Origin: JBFLVT01 sp036804525
GTDB taxonomy: Bacteria; Bacillota; Desulfotomaculia; Desulfotomaculales; JASEER01
DNA length: 64,000 bases
NCBI GenBank assembly: GCA_036804525.1
Contig: DAIRSE010000002.1
Span: 62,001-126,000 of the forward strand
Direction: 5' to 3'
In this document: one piece after another, positions 1-8,660 of the stretch
How the letters are laid out: each line of letters starts with the position of its first letter
Numbering within the stretch: the stretch's first letter is position 1
Program-made: the position numbers and the translations under genes
The notes under the pieces: model-generated
The model's input: only the letters and a program-made list of their open reading frames with translations
Told to the model about the DNA's origin: nothing
Database searches by the model: none

Positions 1-43
1 AAGACTGGATATAATACGACCGATAACAGCATATTACAGTAAT

Positions 44-177
44 GCCAACAGGGGAGTAGCTAGCCCTTAATGGGAGACGAAATCAACATACTGGCCGAAC
101 GGCCTGGTTTCGTCGTCGCCTTCCGGTTGATTAGTGAGACCTTTGGTACGCTTATCAGTGTGCCAAGGTCTTTTTTT
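44..177 (+). promoter_or_regulatory. yybP-ykoY (manganese) riboswitch with terminator
   Basis: The leader before the TMEM165-family gene contains the signature words of the yybP-ykoY class: GGGGAGTAGC near 51-60, AACATACTGG near 86-95 and GTGAGACCTTT near 134-144. A hairpin at 137-170 followed by seven T residues is the expression-platform terminator. A TATAAT at 10-15 would be the -10 box of its promoter; the -35 lies outside the window. This class binds Mn2+ and commonly precedes GDT1/UPF0016 exporters, which is exactly the gene that follows. The class assignment is strong; the ends are approximate. Confidence 0.85.
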
Positions 178-206
178 ATGGTCCTAAATAAGGAAAGGGG
201 ATTTGC

Positions 207-908
207 ATGACTGCCTTCCTGGCCGCCGTTATTTTTGTTGTCCTCGCCGAGATGGGGGACAAGACCCAACTCCTCGCCATGGCGCTTGCCGCGCGTTACA
301 AAATAGCTACTGTAATGGCCGGAGTGCTTGTTGCCACACTTGCCAACCACCTGCTGGCGGTGGCGGTCGGACACTATCTTGCTACGGTAATTCCGGCAGT
401 GGTGGTGCAAACCATCGCTGCCATATCTTTCATACTGTTCGGCATCTGGACCCTCCACGGTGACAAGCTGGAAAACAATGAAGACACAAATCCCCGCCTC
501 AGTCCTTTCTGGGTGGTAACCAGCGCTTTTTTCCTTGCCGAGATGGGAGACAAGACGCAACTGGCTACGGTTAGTCTTGCCGCCAAGTACCAAACGATAC
601 TCCCTGTCTGGCTTGGCACAACGTCCGGAATGCTGATCGCTGACGCAATCGGTATAGCCTTTGGGCTGATCCTTGGCCGGGCGATCCCCGAACGCGCAGT
701 CAAATTTGTCGCTGCGGGAGTGTTCATGTTTGTCGGTTTCCTGAGCCTGGTTCAGGCACTGCCGCCAGAAGGGTTCCGTATGCCTATCCTGGTGCTGGCA
801 GCCATGGCTATCCTTATCTCTTTCTACCTCTTTGCCATTCACAGTACGGCTAAGGCTGATGATGGCTCAAAACAAGACCGTTCTGTCTCAAATAATGGCA
901 ATAGCTAA
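207..908 (+). CDS. TMEM165/GDT1 (UPF0016) family cation transporter
   Basis: A 233-residue integral membrane protein with two homologous halves. Each half carries the family signature EMGDKTQ, near residues 15-21 and 112-118, inside hydrophobic helices. The family exports Mn2+ (and in eukaryotes moves Ca2+/Mn2+) across membranes, with the acidic motif forming the ion path. AAGGAAAGGGG lies just before the ATG. The upstream yybP-ykoY riboswitch supports manganese efflux as the role, with expression turned on by excess Mn2+. The length is usual for the bacterial two-repeat form. It appears to be a single-gene unit. Confidence 0.9.
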   Translation: MTAFLAAVIFVVLAEMGDKTQLLAMALAARYKIATVMAGVLVATLANHLLAVAVGHYLATVIPAVVVQTIAAISFILFGIWTLHGDKLENNEDTNPRLSPFWVVTSAFFLAEMGDKTQLATVSLAAKYQTILPVWLGTTSGMLIADAIGIAFGLILGRAIPERAVKFVAAGVFMFVGFLSLVQALPPEGFRMPILVLAAMAILISFYLFAIHSTAKADDGSKQDRSVSNNGNS

Positions 909-1006
909 GATTTTGGCAAATCTTGCGGCCAGGTTTTCTCAGCATAAACCTCCGATCAAGTTGAAACCTAATTTTGAGACGCGAAATGGTTCTTGGAGGG
1001 GATAAC

Positions 1007-1195
1007 TTGGAAGACAAGCGGCTTGATGCTCGTGGAATGAGCACAGTCCAGGGTTACACCTTGCAGGGCAGCTTTGATTCGAACGTGGTTGCCGGCGCCC
1101 TTCCCTTGTACGGGATTGAGGAACCCGTCTACCCTCTCGGGTCTGCCAATGATGCTGTACGCTGGGGACCTCGCTTCACCATCCGCACGTCTTAG
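1007..1195 (+). CDS. small hypothetical protein, TTG start
   Basis: A 62-codon frame opens with TTG right after a strong GGAGGGG site (about 995-1001). The predicted product is soluble, has no membrane segment and contains no motif I recognise. The ribosome binding site is the main support; an in-frame ATG upstream has no such site. The gene lies alone between the transporter and a repeat-rich gap. It could be a remnant or a lineage-specific small protein, and no function is proposed. Confidence 0.4.
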   Translation: MEDKRLDARGMSTVQGYTLQGSFDSNVVAGALPLYGIEEPVYPLGSANDAVRWGPRFTIRTS

Positions 1196-1385
1196 AGGCC
1201 GTTGAAAAGCTACGCCAGCCCTATTTAGCGCTAAGCGTTAGGCATTAGGCATTAGGATTCAAGGTTCGGATTCGGCAAAGCCGAATCCGTTCAACGACCT
1301 CCTGCAGCCTATTGCTTAGCGCTTACAGCCATTAGGTCTTCCTTGCCATGCTTGCTTCTGAACGGCCTCGTCAACTGGCCCTTCC
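1196..1385. repeat. intergenic hairpin repeat with GTTGAAAA end
   Basis: The stretch begins with GAGGCCGTTGAAAAGC, resembling the end of the element at 17778, and contains iterated GGCATTA words. A perfect hairpin sits at 1267-1289: CGGATTCGGC, loop AAA, GCCGAATCCG. Similar hairpins occur near 24914, 31109, 44469 and 45438. No gene is seen here. Confidence 0.7.
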
Positions 1386-1386
1386 T

Positions 1387-1415
1387 ACCCCCACAAAACT
1401 GACAAAGTTTACGAA
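1387..1415 (+). promoter_or_regulatory. candidate sigma-I promoter (autoregulation)
   Basis: ACCCCC at 1387-1392 is followed 19 bases later by CGAA at 1412-1415, about 20 bp before sigI. A C-rich -35 and a CGAA -10 are the reported hallmarks of SigI promoters in Bacillus and Clostridium, and sigI-rsgI operons are usually self-transcribed. The match is by eye, and the spacing is slightly longer than I recall for the best-known examples. Confidence 0.45.
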
Positions 1416-1435
1416 TAATCTGGTGACAGGCGGTC

Positions 1436-2242
1436 GTGGTGAACGATAAAGGAATGGAGGCACTCAGACAAGAATACTTCTCATGGTCCTTGCAAGAGAA
1501 GGCATGCAAGGCCAAGGAGCGAGGCTTTTTGTATGCTTTAAACCAAGCTCAAATCGAGAGCCTCCTGAGCCAAGCCCGGCAAGGTCACGACCAAGCGCGG
1601 AACGATTTGATCGCCGGGTTAAGGCCTTTTGTCCACCGGGTTTGCTCACGACGCTGCGGCCGTTTCCTAAGCTGGGAAAACGACGACGAGCTCGGCATCG
1701 GCCTTTTAGCCCTTAACGAAGCCATAGACGCCTATTCACCCGATTACGGCGGTTCATTCATGTCTTTTGCCGTGAAGGTTATCGACCGCCGGCTGATTGA
1801 TTACCTTCGCCGGCAAGGAAACCATGCACCGATACACCTGTCGACCTTGGAAGCTGAAGCTGAGCAGCTTGCCGCACCCGAACCGGAGGAAAACCTCGAC
1901 CTCTCCCTGGCAGTCGAACAATTCACGCAGGAGTTAGCCGAGTTTAAGATATCGCCGGCGGACCTCGTCAAGTCGTCCCCCAAACACCGGGATACGCGGC
2001 ACGTCCTTACCAGGGTGGCGCGCTACCTGGCCGGAAACCGGGAGCTGCTCGACCAGTTCTTCCAATACCGTCAGCTGCCGCTGGCGCAGTTGTGCCTGCA
2101 AACCGGAGTATCCAGAAGGGTGCTTGAACGCGGCCGGCGTTACGTTGTCGCCCTGACCCTGATTTTTACGCGGGATGCCTACTTCCCGCTCCGCTCCTTC
2201 GCCAGGCTCGACGACGATGACCTATACACCGAGAAGAGGTGA
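1436..2242 (+). CDS. sigI: RNA polymerase sigma factor SigI
   Basis: A 268-residue alternative sigma factor of the SigI branch of the sigma-70 family. The region-2 helices are visible around residues 35-130 (ARNDLIAGLRPFV, then SFMSFAVKVIDRRLIDYLRRQ), and the C-terminal SigI-specific region ends with a helix-turn-helix near QLCLQTGVSRRVLERGRRYV. SigI directs heat-stress or polysaccharide-responsive genes in Firmicutes and is held inactive by RsgI at the membrane. Its stop overlaps the GTG of rsgI by four bases, so the pair is translationally coupled. The start is either of two adjacent GTG codons; no strong ribosome binding site is visible. A possible self-recognised promoter lies just upstream. 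Confidence 0.88.
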   Translation: MVNDKGMEALRQEYFSWSLQEKACKAKERGFLYALNQAQIESLLSQARQGHDQARNDLIAGLRPFVHRVCSRRCGRFLSWENDDELGIGLLALNEAIDAYSPDYGGSFMSFAVKVIDRRLIDYLRRQGNHAPIHLSTLEAEAEQLAAPEPEENLDLSLAVEQFTQELAEFKISPADLVKSSPKHRDTRHVLTRVARYLAGNRELLDQFFQYRQLPLAQLCLQTGVSRRVLERGRRYVVALTLIFTRDAYFPLRSFARLDDDDLYTEKR

Positions 2243-3246
2243 CTCCCTTGCCTGCCCGAAAAGGCGTGGTCATCAGCGTAAACAGGCGCACGATGGTGGT
2301 TATGACCGACGAAGGCGAGTTTAAGGAACTGCGTACCCCCCGCTCCCAGCCTTCGCCGGGCGACGTCATCCAGCTGCCTTCGTCTTCGTTCCGTTTCAGA
2401 CAAATGCTTGCCGTAGCCGGCATCCTGCTGGTCCTGGCCATGAGCGCCGGTATACCCGCGCTGATCAACCCGGCAGTGGCCTCCGTTGACCTCGAAGTGG
2501 GCGGAAGCCTCACGATAGGTCTTGACAGCCAGGGCAGGGTTTGCTCAGTAAAGGGGCTTGATCCCGCCGGCGAAAAGCTGGTTGCTGCCGTCCCGCGCGA
2601 AGAAATAGAAGGGCTGCCCGCGACGGAGGCCGTCGGCGTATTGGTTGCCAAAGCAGCCGCCGCCGGGATGCTGAACGCCGACGAAAACAACCTCGTGTTG
2701 GTCAACCCCATCAAGGGCAAGAAGGAGAGCCCGGTAACCGAAGACGAACTGCGCAAGGCCGTGGCCGGTGCTCTGGAAAAAGCAAACTTGGCCGGGTATC
2801 TGGTCGTTGACAGCGTCGAGGAAAAGCAGGCGAAGAACGCGCACCGCAATGGTTACTCCGCAGGCCGGCTCACTATCGACAAAAAGCTGAAAGAATTGCG
2901 TCCCGAGGTCCCCCCGCCGGTGAAGGACGACCAGCTCGGCGGTTACCTCAAAAAACATGCCGTCAGCCCCGAGGAACTTTTCCCGCAGTCGGGCGTCTTC
3001 GTCGGGGAACAACACGGCAGGACCGCTCTTCCCCCGGGACCGGTTAAAGACAACAAGCACGACCGGAAGAAGGCTAACCCTGCCGAAGGCATACCCGATC
3101 CCTTACAAGACAACGCGGTGGGCGATAGGAATCAACCTGGGAACGATAACGGCCAGACCGATCTCGAACCCCCATCGAGCCTGCCGGATCCGCTTAAGAG
3201 GCAACCCGGGCCAGGTAACGCTCCAGAGCATCGAGGCCGTCACTGA
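2239..3246 (+). CDS. rsgI: anti-sigma-I factor RsgI
   Basis: A 335-residue single-pass membrane protein. The N-terminal RsgI domain (about residues 5-50, starting RKGVVISVNRRTMVVMTDEG) binds SigI in the cytoplasm. A hydrophobic segment follows at about 53-77. The exported part has an alpha/beta region and a long hydrophilic, Pro/Asp/Asn-rich tail from about residue 215 with no carbohydrate-binding module I can recognise, unlike the cellulosome-associated RsgI proteins. The GTG start overlaps the sigI stop codon. The stimulus sensed by the outer part is unknown. The 3' end converges on a decayed aminotransferase gene. Confidence 0.85.
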   Translation: MTPLPARKGVVISVNRRTMVVMTDEGEFKELRTPRSQPSPGDVIQLPSSSFRFRQMLAVAGILLVLAMSAGIPALINPAVASVDLEVGGSLTIGLDSQGRVCSVKGLDPAGEKLVAAVPREEIEGLPATEAVGVLVAKAAAAGMLNADENNLVLVNPIKGKKESPVTEDELRKAVAGALEKANLAGYLVVDSVEEKQAKNAHRNGYSAGRLTIDKKLKELRPEVPPPVKDDQLGGYLKKHAVSPEELFPQSGVFVGEQHGRTALPPGPVKDNKHDRKKANPAEGIPDPLQDNAVGDRNQPGNDNGQTDLEPPSSLPDPLKRQPGPGNAPEHRGRH

Positions 3247-3802
3247 ACCTCTTCTCATCCATCCCGAAGCCTAGGCGGAAGCGGTCGGGGACGCCGAATA
3301 CCGTCCCCGGGAGAATCAGGACGCTCTCCTCCCGCACAAGCCCGGCGCTAAAGGACTCAATGTCCACGTCCAGGTGCAGTCTGGGAAAAGCCGTGAAACC
3401 GGCAACCGGGGGTACCCAGCTCAGCACTCCGTCGTGGCCGGCGATAAACTTGCGCAACGTCCGCAGGTTGGCCCTCGCGAGGGCCGCACGTTCATCACGA
3501 TGAAGATCGCTTCCGATGCTCCGGTCGTAACCTGTACTTCGCCGGGGCCTATTTACCGGTACCAAGCGGCGATGGCTTCGCGCAGCCGGTCAGACCCCGT
3601 AGTAAGGAATGTAGTCAAGGTTCAGCCTGAGGTATTCTTCCCGCGCACCAGGACCGCCTAGGGCAAGGATGTCGGCCACGGTCCCCGCCGGGGCGCAGCT
3701 CGCGGCCATATTCAGCCGCACCGCGAACTCATACCGGGCAAACCATTGTTCCAATGCAAAAGGCGCCAGTTTCAACCCTGCCTCTCCCCCTTGGCTCCAC
3801 AA
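3194..3802 (-). pseudogene. decayed class I/II aminotransferase
   Basis: Two minus-strand pieces look like the ends of one pyridoxal-phosphate aminotransferase. The N-terminal piece (3590-3802) has LKLAPFALEQWFARYEF and ends in NLDYIPYYG. A frame change then gives SDRLREAIAAWYR, the usual continuation of such enzymes. The C-terminal piece (3194-3565) has a domain ending FGVPDRFRLGFG typical of the family. About half the enzyme is missing, including the lysine-bearing centre, so the gene has suffered at least one frameshift and a large internal deletion. The 3' end overlaps rsgI convergently. Confidence 0.7.
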
Positions 3803-4020
3803 CTTAAAACCCTTCCGTTTACTTTACCAGAAGCCGCTCAGCAATGGCAAAAGCTTTTTGCAACAGCGTTTACGCCTTTGGAACGGGTACCATTTGTATG
3901 TCAAAAAACAGCAATTAGGATAACGTATTGCAGCAGGATTTTAGCAATTAGATATCGAAAAGGTGATCTGTACAGGCATAGACGCCATCACGAAGGAGTA
4001 TAATCTGGCAGCGCAATGTT
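3803..4020. other. intergenic, nothing recognised
   Basis: About 220 bases between the aminotransferase remnant and ppdK. A purine-rich AAGGAG lies near 3992 but fits no in-frame start at a normal distance. No hairpin-T-run or riboswitch signature was recognised. Confidence 0.4.
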
Positions 4021-6684
4021 GTGGAAGGGGAGAGAACCATTAAAAAGTACGTTTACCTTTTCGAAGAAGGCAACGCCCAGATGAAGGGCCTTTTAGGCGG
4101 CAAGGGAGCCAACCTGGCTGAGATGACCAACATCGGCCTGCCGGTGCCGCCGGGGTTCATCATCACTACCGAAGCCTGCAAGGATTTCGTCAACTTGGGC
4201 GAACAGTTTCCCCCTGGCCTTGAAGAGCAGGTCCGCGCCAAGGTTGCCGAGCTCGAAGCAAAGGTCGGCAAGCGCTTCGGCGACGCCGCAAACCCCCTGC
4301 TGGTTTCGGTCAGGTCGGGCGCCCCGATTTCCATGCCGGGGATGATGGACACCGTGCTCAACCTCGGTCTGAACGACATTACCGTCGAAGCCCTGGCCGC
4401 AAAGTCCGGGGACAGGCGCTTCGCGCTGGACTGCTACCGCCGCTTCATCCACATGTTCGGCGACGTCGTCCTTGGCGTCGAACATTTCCAGTTTGAGAGC
4501 ATCCTCCAGGCTCAGAAGGACCGGTGCGGCGTCCAGTACGACAACCAGCTGACCGCCGACGATTGGGAAGAGGTTGTCAAGCGCTACAAGAAGCTCGTGG
4601 AAGAAGAGAAAAAGAAACCCTTCCCGCAGGACCCGTATGAGCAGCTGTTCCTTGCCATCAGGGCCGTCTTTAAGTCCTGGAACGTCGACAGGGCCGTCGT
4701 CTACCGGAAGGTACACAAGATTCCCGACGACCTTGGGACGGCTGTCAACGTCCAGACGATGGTTTTCGGCAACATGGGCGACGACTCGGGTTCCGGCGTG
4801 GCCTTCACCCGCAACCCGTCAACCGGCGAGAACAAGCTTTACGGCGAATTCCTTACAAACGCCCAGGGCGAAGACGTCGTGGCCGGAATCAGAACGCCCA
4901 AGCCCATCGACGCCCTGGCCGAAGAAATGCCCGCTGTTTACAAGCAGTTTGCCGACGTATGCCGCCTGCTGGAGAAACACTACCGGGAAATGCAGGACAT
5001 CGAGTTCACCGTGGAGTCTTCCCGGCTGTACATCCTCCAGACGCGCACCGGGAAGCGCACGGCGCAGGCGGCCATCACGATCGCCGTTGATATGGTCAAC
5101 GAAGGACTGATCACCCGCGAGGAAGCCTTGCTGCGCGTGCAGCCCCAGCAGCTGGACCAGCTGCTCCACCGGCGCATCGATCCCTCCGCCGAGCTGAATG
5201 TTATCGCCAGGGGGCTTCCTGCTTCCCCGGGCTCGGCCTCCGGCGAAGCGGTCTTTGACGCGGACCTGGCCGAAAAACTTGCCGCCGCAGGCAAAAAGGT
5301 CATCCTGGTACGCACGGAGACGACCCCCGACGACATCCACGGCATCGTCGCCGCCCAGGGCATTCTCACCTCCCGCGGCGGCATGACCAGCCACGCCGCC
5401 GTCGTGGCCAGGGGGATGGGCAAACCCTGCGTCTGCGGCTGCGAGGCCATCCGCATCAATCCTTCCGCGCCCGAGTTCCAGGTAAACGACCTGGTTGTCC
5501 GGCAGGGAGACGTGATCTCCATTGACGGAGCGACGGGCCGCGTTATCCTCGGCGAGGTGCCGATGCTCGAGCCTGAGCTTTCACCCGCCTTCAAGCAGCT
5601 TCTGGCCTGGGCCGACGACGTTCGCCGCCTCGAGGTACGCGCCAACACCGACACACCCGCCGATGCCGCCAAGGCCCGTGAGTTCGGCGCTACCGGCGTC
5701 GGGCTGTGCCGCACCGAGCACATGTTCATGGGCGCCGATCGCCTGCCCATCGTCCAGGCGATGATCATCGCCGACACACCTGCCGAAAAGAAAAAATTCC
5801 TTGACCAGCTGTTGCCGATGCAGGAAGGGGACTTCTACGGCATCCTCAAGGCCATGGAGGGCTACCCCGTCTGCATCCGTCTCCTGGATCCGCCGCTGCA
5901 CGAGTTTCTTCCCAACGCCGAGGAACTGGCCGTCGAGATCACCAGGCTGCGGGCTACCGGCGGGGACGAAAAGGAGATCACAAAGAAGGAAGAACTACTG
6001 CGCAAGGTACGAGCCCTGGCGGAATTCAACCCCATGCTGGGGCACCGCGGCTGCCGCCTGGGCATCACCTTCCCCGAAGTGTACGCCATGCAGGCCCGCG
6101 CCATCTTCCAGGCCACGGTCCGCCTGGTCAGGGAAGGTTATAACGTGCACCCCGAGGTCGAGATTCCGCTGGTGATCGACCGCAACGAGCTGGCCTTCCT
6201 GAAGCAGCTCGTGGACCAGATCGCCGACGAGGTCCGCCGGGAAACGGGCGTAGACTTTAAGTATACCGTAGGCACAATGATCGAGCTGCCCCGGGCAGCG
6301 CTTCTGGCCGACGAAATCGCCGAGGAAGCGGAGTTCTTCTCGTTCGGCACCAATGACCTGACCCAGACAACACTGGGCTTCTCCCGCGACGATGCCGAAG
6401 GCAAGTTTATGCAGCATTACCTCGACCGCAAGATCCTGGCCGATAACCCCTTCGTCGTTCTCGACCGCAAGGGAGTCGGCAAATTGATGCAGATGGCCGT
6501 CACCCAGGGTCGCGCCGTCAAACCGCACCTCCTGATCGGCATCTGCGGCGAACACGGCGGCGAACCGAGCTCGGTGGAATTCTGCCACCTGATCGGGCTG
6601 AACTACGTCAGCTGCTCTCCGTACCGGGTGCCGATCGCGCGCCTGGCTGCGGCCCACGCTGCGCTCAAAAACCCTTCGGCCTAG
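4021..6684 (+). CDS. ppdK: pyruvate, phosphate dikinase
   Basis: An 887-residue enzyme interconverting pyruvate + ATP + phosphate and PEP + AMP + PPi; in anaerobes it serves gluconeogenesis or PPi-linked glycolysis. The N-terminal ATP-grasp part has GGKGANLAEMTNIGLPVPPGF from about residue 27. The swivelling phosphohistidine domain has GGMTSHAAVVARGMGKPC around residue 455. The C-terminal PEP/pyruvate barrel has GTNDLTQTTLGFSRDD and the catalytic-cysteine motif ICGEHGGEP. Length is normal. Start choice is open: the GTG at 4021 has no ribosome binding site, whereas an ATT codon at 4039 lies six bases after GAAGGGGAG and would give the usual short N-terminus (KKYVYLFEEG). Confidence 0.95.
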   Translation: MEGERTIKKYVYLFEEGNAQMKGLLGGKGANLAEMTNIGLPVPPGFIITTEACKDFVNLGEQFPPGLEEQVRAKVAELEAKVGKRFGDAANPLLVSVRSGAPISMPGMMDTVLNLGLNDITVEALAAKSGDRRFALDCYRRFIHMFGDVVLGVEHFQFESILQAQKDRCGVQYDNQLTADDWEEVVKRYKKLVEEEKKKPFPQDPYEQLFLAIRAVFKSWNVDRAVVYRKVHKIPDDLGTAVNVQTMVFGNMGDDSGSGVAFTRNPSTGENKLYGEFLTNAQGEDVVAGIRTPKPIDALAEEMPAVYKQFADVCRLLEKHYREMQDIEFTVESSRLYILQTRTGKRTAQAAITIAVDMVNEGLITREEALLRVQPQQLDQLLHRRIDPSAELNVIARGLPASPGSASGEAVFDADLAEKLAAAGKKVILVRTETTPDDIHGIVAAQGILTSRGGMTSHAAVVARGMGKPCVCGCEAIRINPSAPEFQVNDLVVRQGDVISIDGATGRVILGEVPMLEPELSPAFKQLLAWADDVRRLEVRANTDTPADAAKAREFGATGVGLCRTEHMFMGADRLPIVQAMIIADTPAEKKKFLDQLLPMQEGDFYGILKAMEGYPVCIRLLDPPLHEFLPNAEELAVEITRLRATGGDEKEITKKEELLRKVRALAEFNPMLGHRGCRLGITFPEVYAMQARAIFQATVRLVREGYNVHPEVEIPLVIDRNELAFLKQLVDQIADEVRRETGVDFKYTVGTMIELPRAALLADEIAEEAEFFSFGTNDLTQTTLGFSRDDAEGKFMQHYLDRKILADNPFVVLDRKGVGKLMQMAVTQGRAVKPHLLIGICGEHGGEPSSVEFCHLIGLNYVSCSPYRVPIARLAAAHAALKNPSA

Positions 6685-6692
6685 CCTAAGAT

Positions 6693-6729
6693 GGTCAGGG
6701 GAGCGCTAAGACCGCTCCCCTGACCTTTT
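6693..6729 (+). terminator. terminator after ppdK
   Basis: A perfect 13-bp inverted repeat, GGTCAGGGGAGCG (6693-6705) and CGCTCCCCTGACC (6713-6725), is followed by TTTT. It sits between convergent ppdK and cdaA. The minus-strand side lacks a clear T-run. Confidence 0.85.
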
Positions 6730-6737
6730 CCCTGTTT

Positions 6738-7589
6738 TTATCCGGCCATTCCCTTATCCCGACCGGTATTTTGCCGCGCTGTTTCCCGTTCCTTAAGCCA
6801 TAAGAAACCGCTGTCCTGGGCCAGCCGGGTCTCCAGGAACTCCTCCAATCCCATGGCGTCAAGGTACCTGACGATCTTCCCGTCCTCAGCCACCGAGATG
6901 ACGCCCGTCTCCTCCGACACGACCACGGCCAGCGCGTCCGAAACCTCGGTAATGCCTGCAGCGGCCCGATGCCGTGTCCCGAGTTCCTTGGAGAGATACT
7001 TGTTGCTGCTCAAAGGAAGATAACAGCAAGCGGCGGCGATCCGGTCGCCGCGAATGATCACGGCGCCGTCGTGCAGCGGGGTGTTGGGCTCAAACACCTG
7101 GATCAGCAGGAAACGCGAGATGATGCTGTCCAGCCGCACGCCCGTCTCGATATACTCCTTGAGACCCGTCTGGCGCTCGACGACGATCAGCGCTCCGACT
7201 CTCCTTTCGGAAAGGTTGACGGCTGCCGCAACAATCTCACTGATCACGATACGCATGTGGCCGTGCCCGTGCACCAGACGCCGGAAAGGCTGCTCCCGGC
7301 CCAGACGCTCGAGCATGCCTCTGAGTTCGGGGGCAAAAATAACCGGGACGGCGATCACCGCCATCAGACCGAGCTTACCCAGGAGAAAGGTCATCATATG
7401 TAGTTTCAGGAGCAAGGCGACGAGATATAAAAAGCCCAAGACAAGAACGCCTTTGAGCAGCTGTACGGCCCGGGTGCCCCGCAAGAAAGAAATCACCTTG
7501 TAAGCGATAAACCCCACCAGCAGGGCATCAATCGCCCAACGTGCAATGTCGGTCCACTCAAAAGAAATTTCAGGTACGGGCACAGACAC
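6738..7589 (-). CDS. cdaA: diadenylate cyclase CdaA
   Basis: A 283-residue membrane enzyme making c-di-AMP from two ATP, a signal for potassium, osmotic and cell-wall balance. Three N-terminal hydrophobic helices are followed by the DAC domain with its signatures DGAVII and GTRHRAA. I chose the GTG at 7589 because AGAGGTGAG precedes it and it gives the usual CdaA length; the frame stays open upstream without such support. In many Firmicutes cdaA is followed by its regulator cdaR (ybbR) and glmM. Here the next gene downstream is the convergent ppdK, so the regulator is not adjacent. Confidence 0.92.
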   Translation of the reverse strand: MSVPVPEISFEWTDIARWAIDALLVGFIAYKVISFLRGTRAVQLLKGVLVLGFLYLVALLLKLHMMTFLLGKLGLMAVIAVPVIFAPELRGMLERLGREQPFRRLVHGHGHMRIVISEIVAAAVNLSERRVGALIVVERQTGLKEYIETGVRLDSIISRFLLIQVFEPNTPLHDGAVIIRGDRIAAACCYLPLSSNKYLSKELGTRHRAAAGITEVSDALAVVVSEETGVISVAEDGKIVRYLDAMGLEEFLETRLAQDSGFLWLKERETARQNTGRDKGMAG

Positions 7590-7746
7590 GGCAGTCTCAC
7601 CTCTTTGCGACGAAGCGCCCCTCTCGCTTTCCTTACCAGAGCCGTGCACGTTTTGCAACAGTCTCCTACTTCGCCGTGCCCACTGGCTTTCCTCTAGCCG
7701 AATTTTAACACCGCGGTGTACAGCGGTGTACATCGGGAATAGACTG

Positions 7747-8526
7747 CTAGGGAGCCGCAATGCGCCAGTCCGCCGTGTAGACGTTCATGCGCCGTCCGCG
7801 GGCGAAACCTACCAGGGTTATGTTCAACTCTTCCGCCAATCTCACGGCAAGCGAGGTCGGAGCCGACTTGGAGACCACGATCGACGTGCCCCGGCGTGCC
7901 ACCTTGTGGACCACCTCCGAGGAGATCCTTCCGCTTGTAACGATAAGCCCGGCATCGGTCGGAATGCCGTTAAGAAGGCAGAAACCCAAGACCTTGTCCA
8001 CAGCATTGTGGCGGCCGATGTCCTCGGCAAATACGCTTATCGTCCCGTCCCGGCAAAAGGCTGCGCTGTGCACGCCCCCTGTTGCCTTATAGAGCTCGGA
8101 CCGTCGCTGGAACTCCCGGACCAGGGTGTGCACCGTTTCGGCAGGGACGGTAAGACGGGAGCCGGCCGCTGCATGGTCCGGCGCACAGCCGAAGGTGGTG
8201 CCCTTGCCGCAGCCTGAGGTCAGATAGGGCCGGGCAAGCCTTTCAACAGGCATTTCCACAGGGTTACGGGTCGCTACCCGGACGGCTCCACGCTCCTTGT
8301 CGAATACCACCTCATGGATATCTTCCCGACGGCTGATCAGCCCTTCCGAGGCCAGGAAACCCACAGCCAGCCAGTCCACATTGCTGGGTGAACACATCAT
8401 GGTAACCAGCGGCTGCCCGTTGAGAACAACCTGCATGGGAAACTCTTCGGCAACCTCGTCCTCATACTCGCGCGCACCGGTATCATCGATGCGGGTGACA
8501 AGAATCTTAACAGCCACGAATTTCAC
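7747..8526 (-). CDS. fdhD: FdhD, sulfurtransferase for formate dehydrogenase
   Basis: About 259 residues. FdhD passes sulfur from a cysteine desulfurase to the molybdenum cofactor and is required for active formate dehydrogenase. The central TSGCGKG is the position of the family's conserved cysteine loop, and EDIGRHNAVDKVLG and TSGRISSEVVHK are strong family signatures. I took the GTG at 8526, preceded by AGGATTCGGAC; a GTG three codons later is possible. It is a monocistronic minus-strand gene between cdaA and a chemoreceptor. The formate dehydrogenase it serves is not in the window. Confidence 0.92.
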   Translation of the reverse strand: MKFVAVKILVTRIDDTGAREYEDEVAEEFPMQVVLNGQPLVTMMCSPSNVDWLAVGFLASEGLISRREDIHEVVFDKERGAVRVATRNPVEMPVERLARPYLTSGCGKGTTFGCAPDHAAAGSRLTVPAETVHTLVREFQRRSELYKATGGVHSAAFCRDGTISVFAEDIGRHNAVDKVLGFCLLNGIPTDAGLIVTSGRISSEVVHKVARRGTSIVVSKSAPTSLAVRLAEELNITLVGFARGRRMNVYTADWRIAAP

Positions 8527-8660
8527 CGTCCGAATCCTGGTCGCATTGTAACACGCCCCGGCTGAACGGTCAAACATCGCCGGCAGCTTACACCGCCACG
8601 GGAAGGCAATAAAAAACCGCCTTGGTCCGGCGGATAAAGACAATAGAATACAACCTCTGT

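Noticed and set aside
974..1195. ATG start upstream of the small gene at 1007
   Set aside because: No ribosome binding site; the in-frame TTG at 1007 follows a strong GGAGGGG.
1196..1385. CRISPR-like array
   Set aside because: Words are repeated but without regular repeat-spacer spacing; it is a hairpin element.
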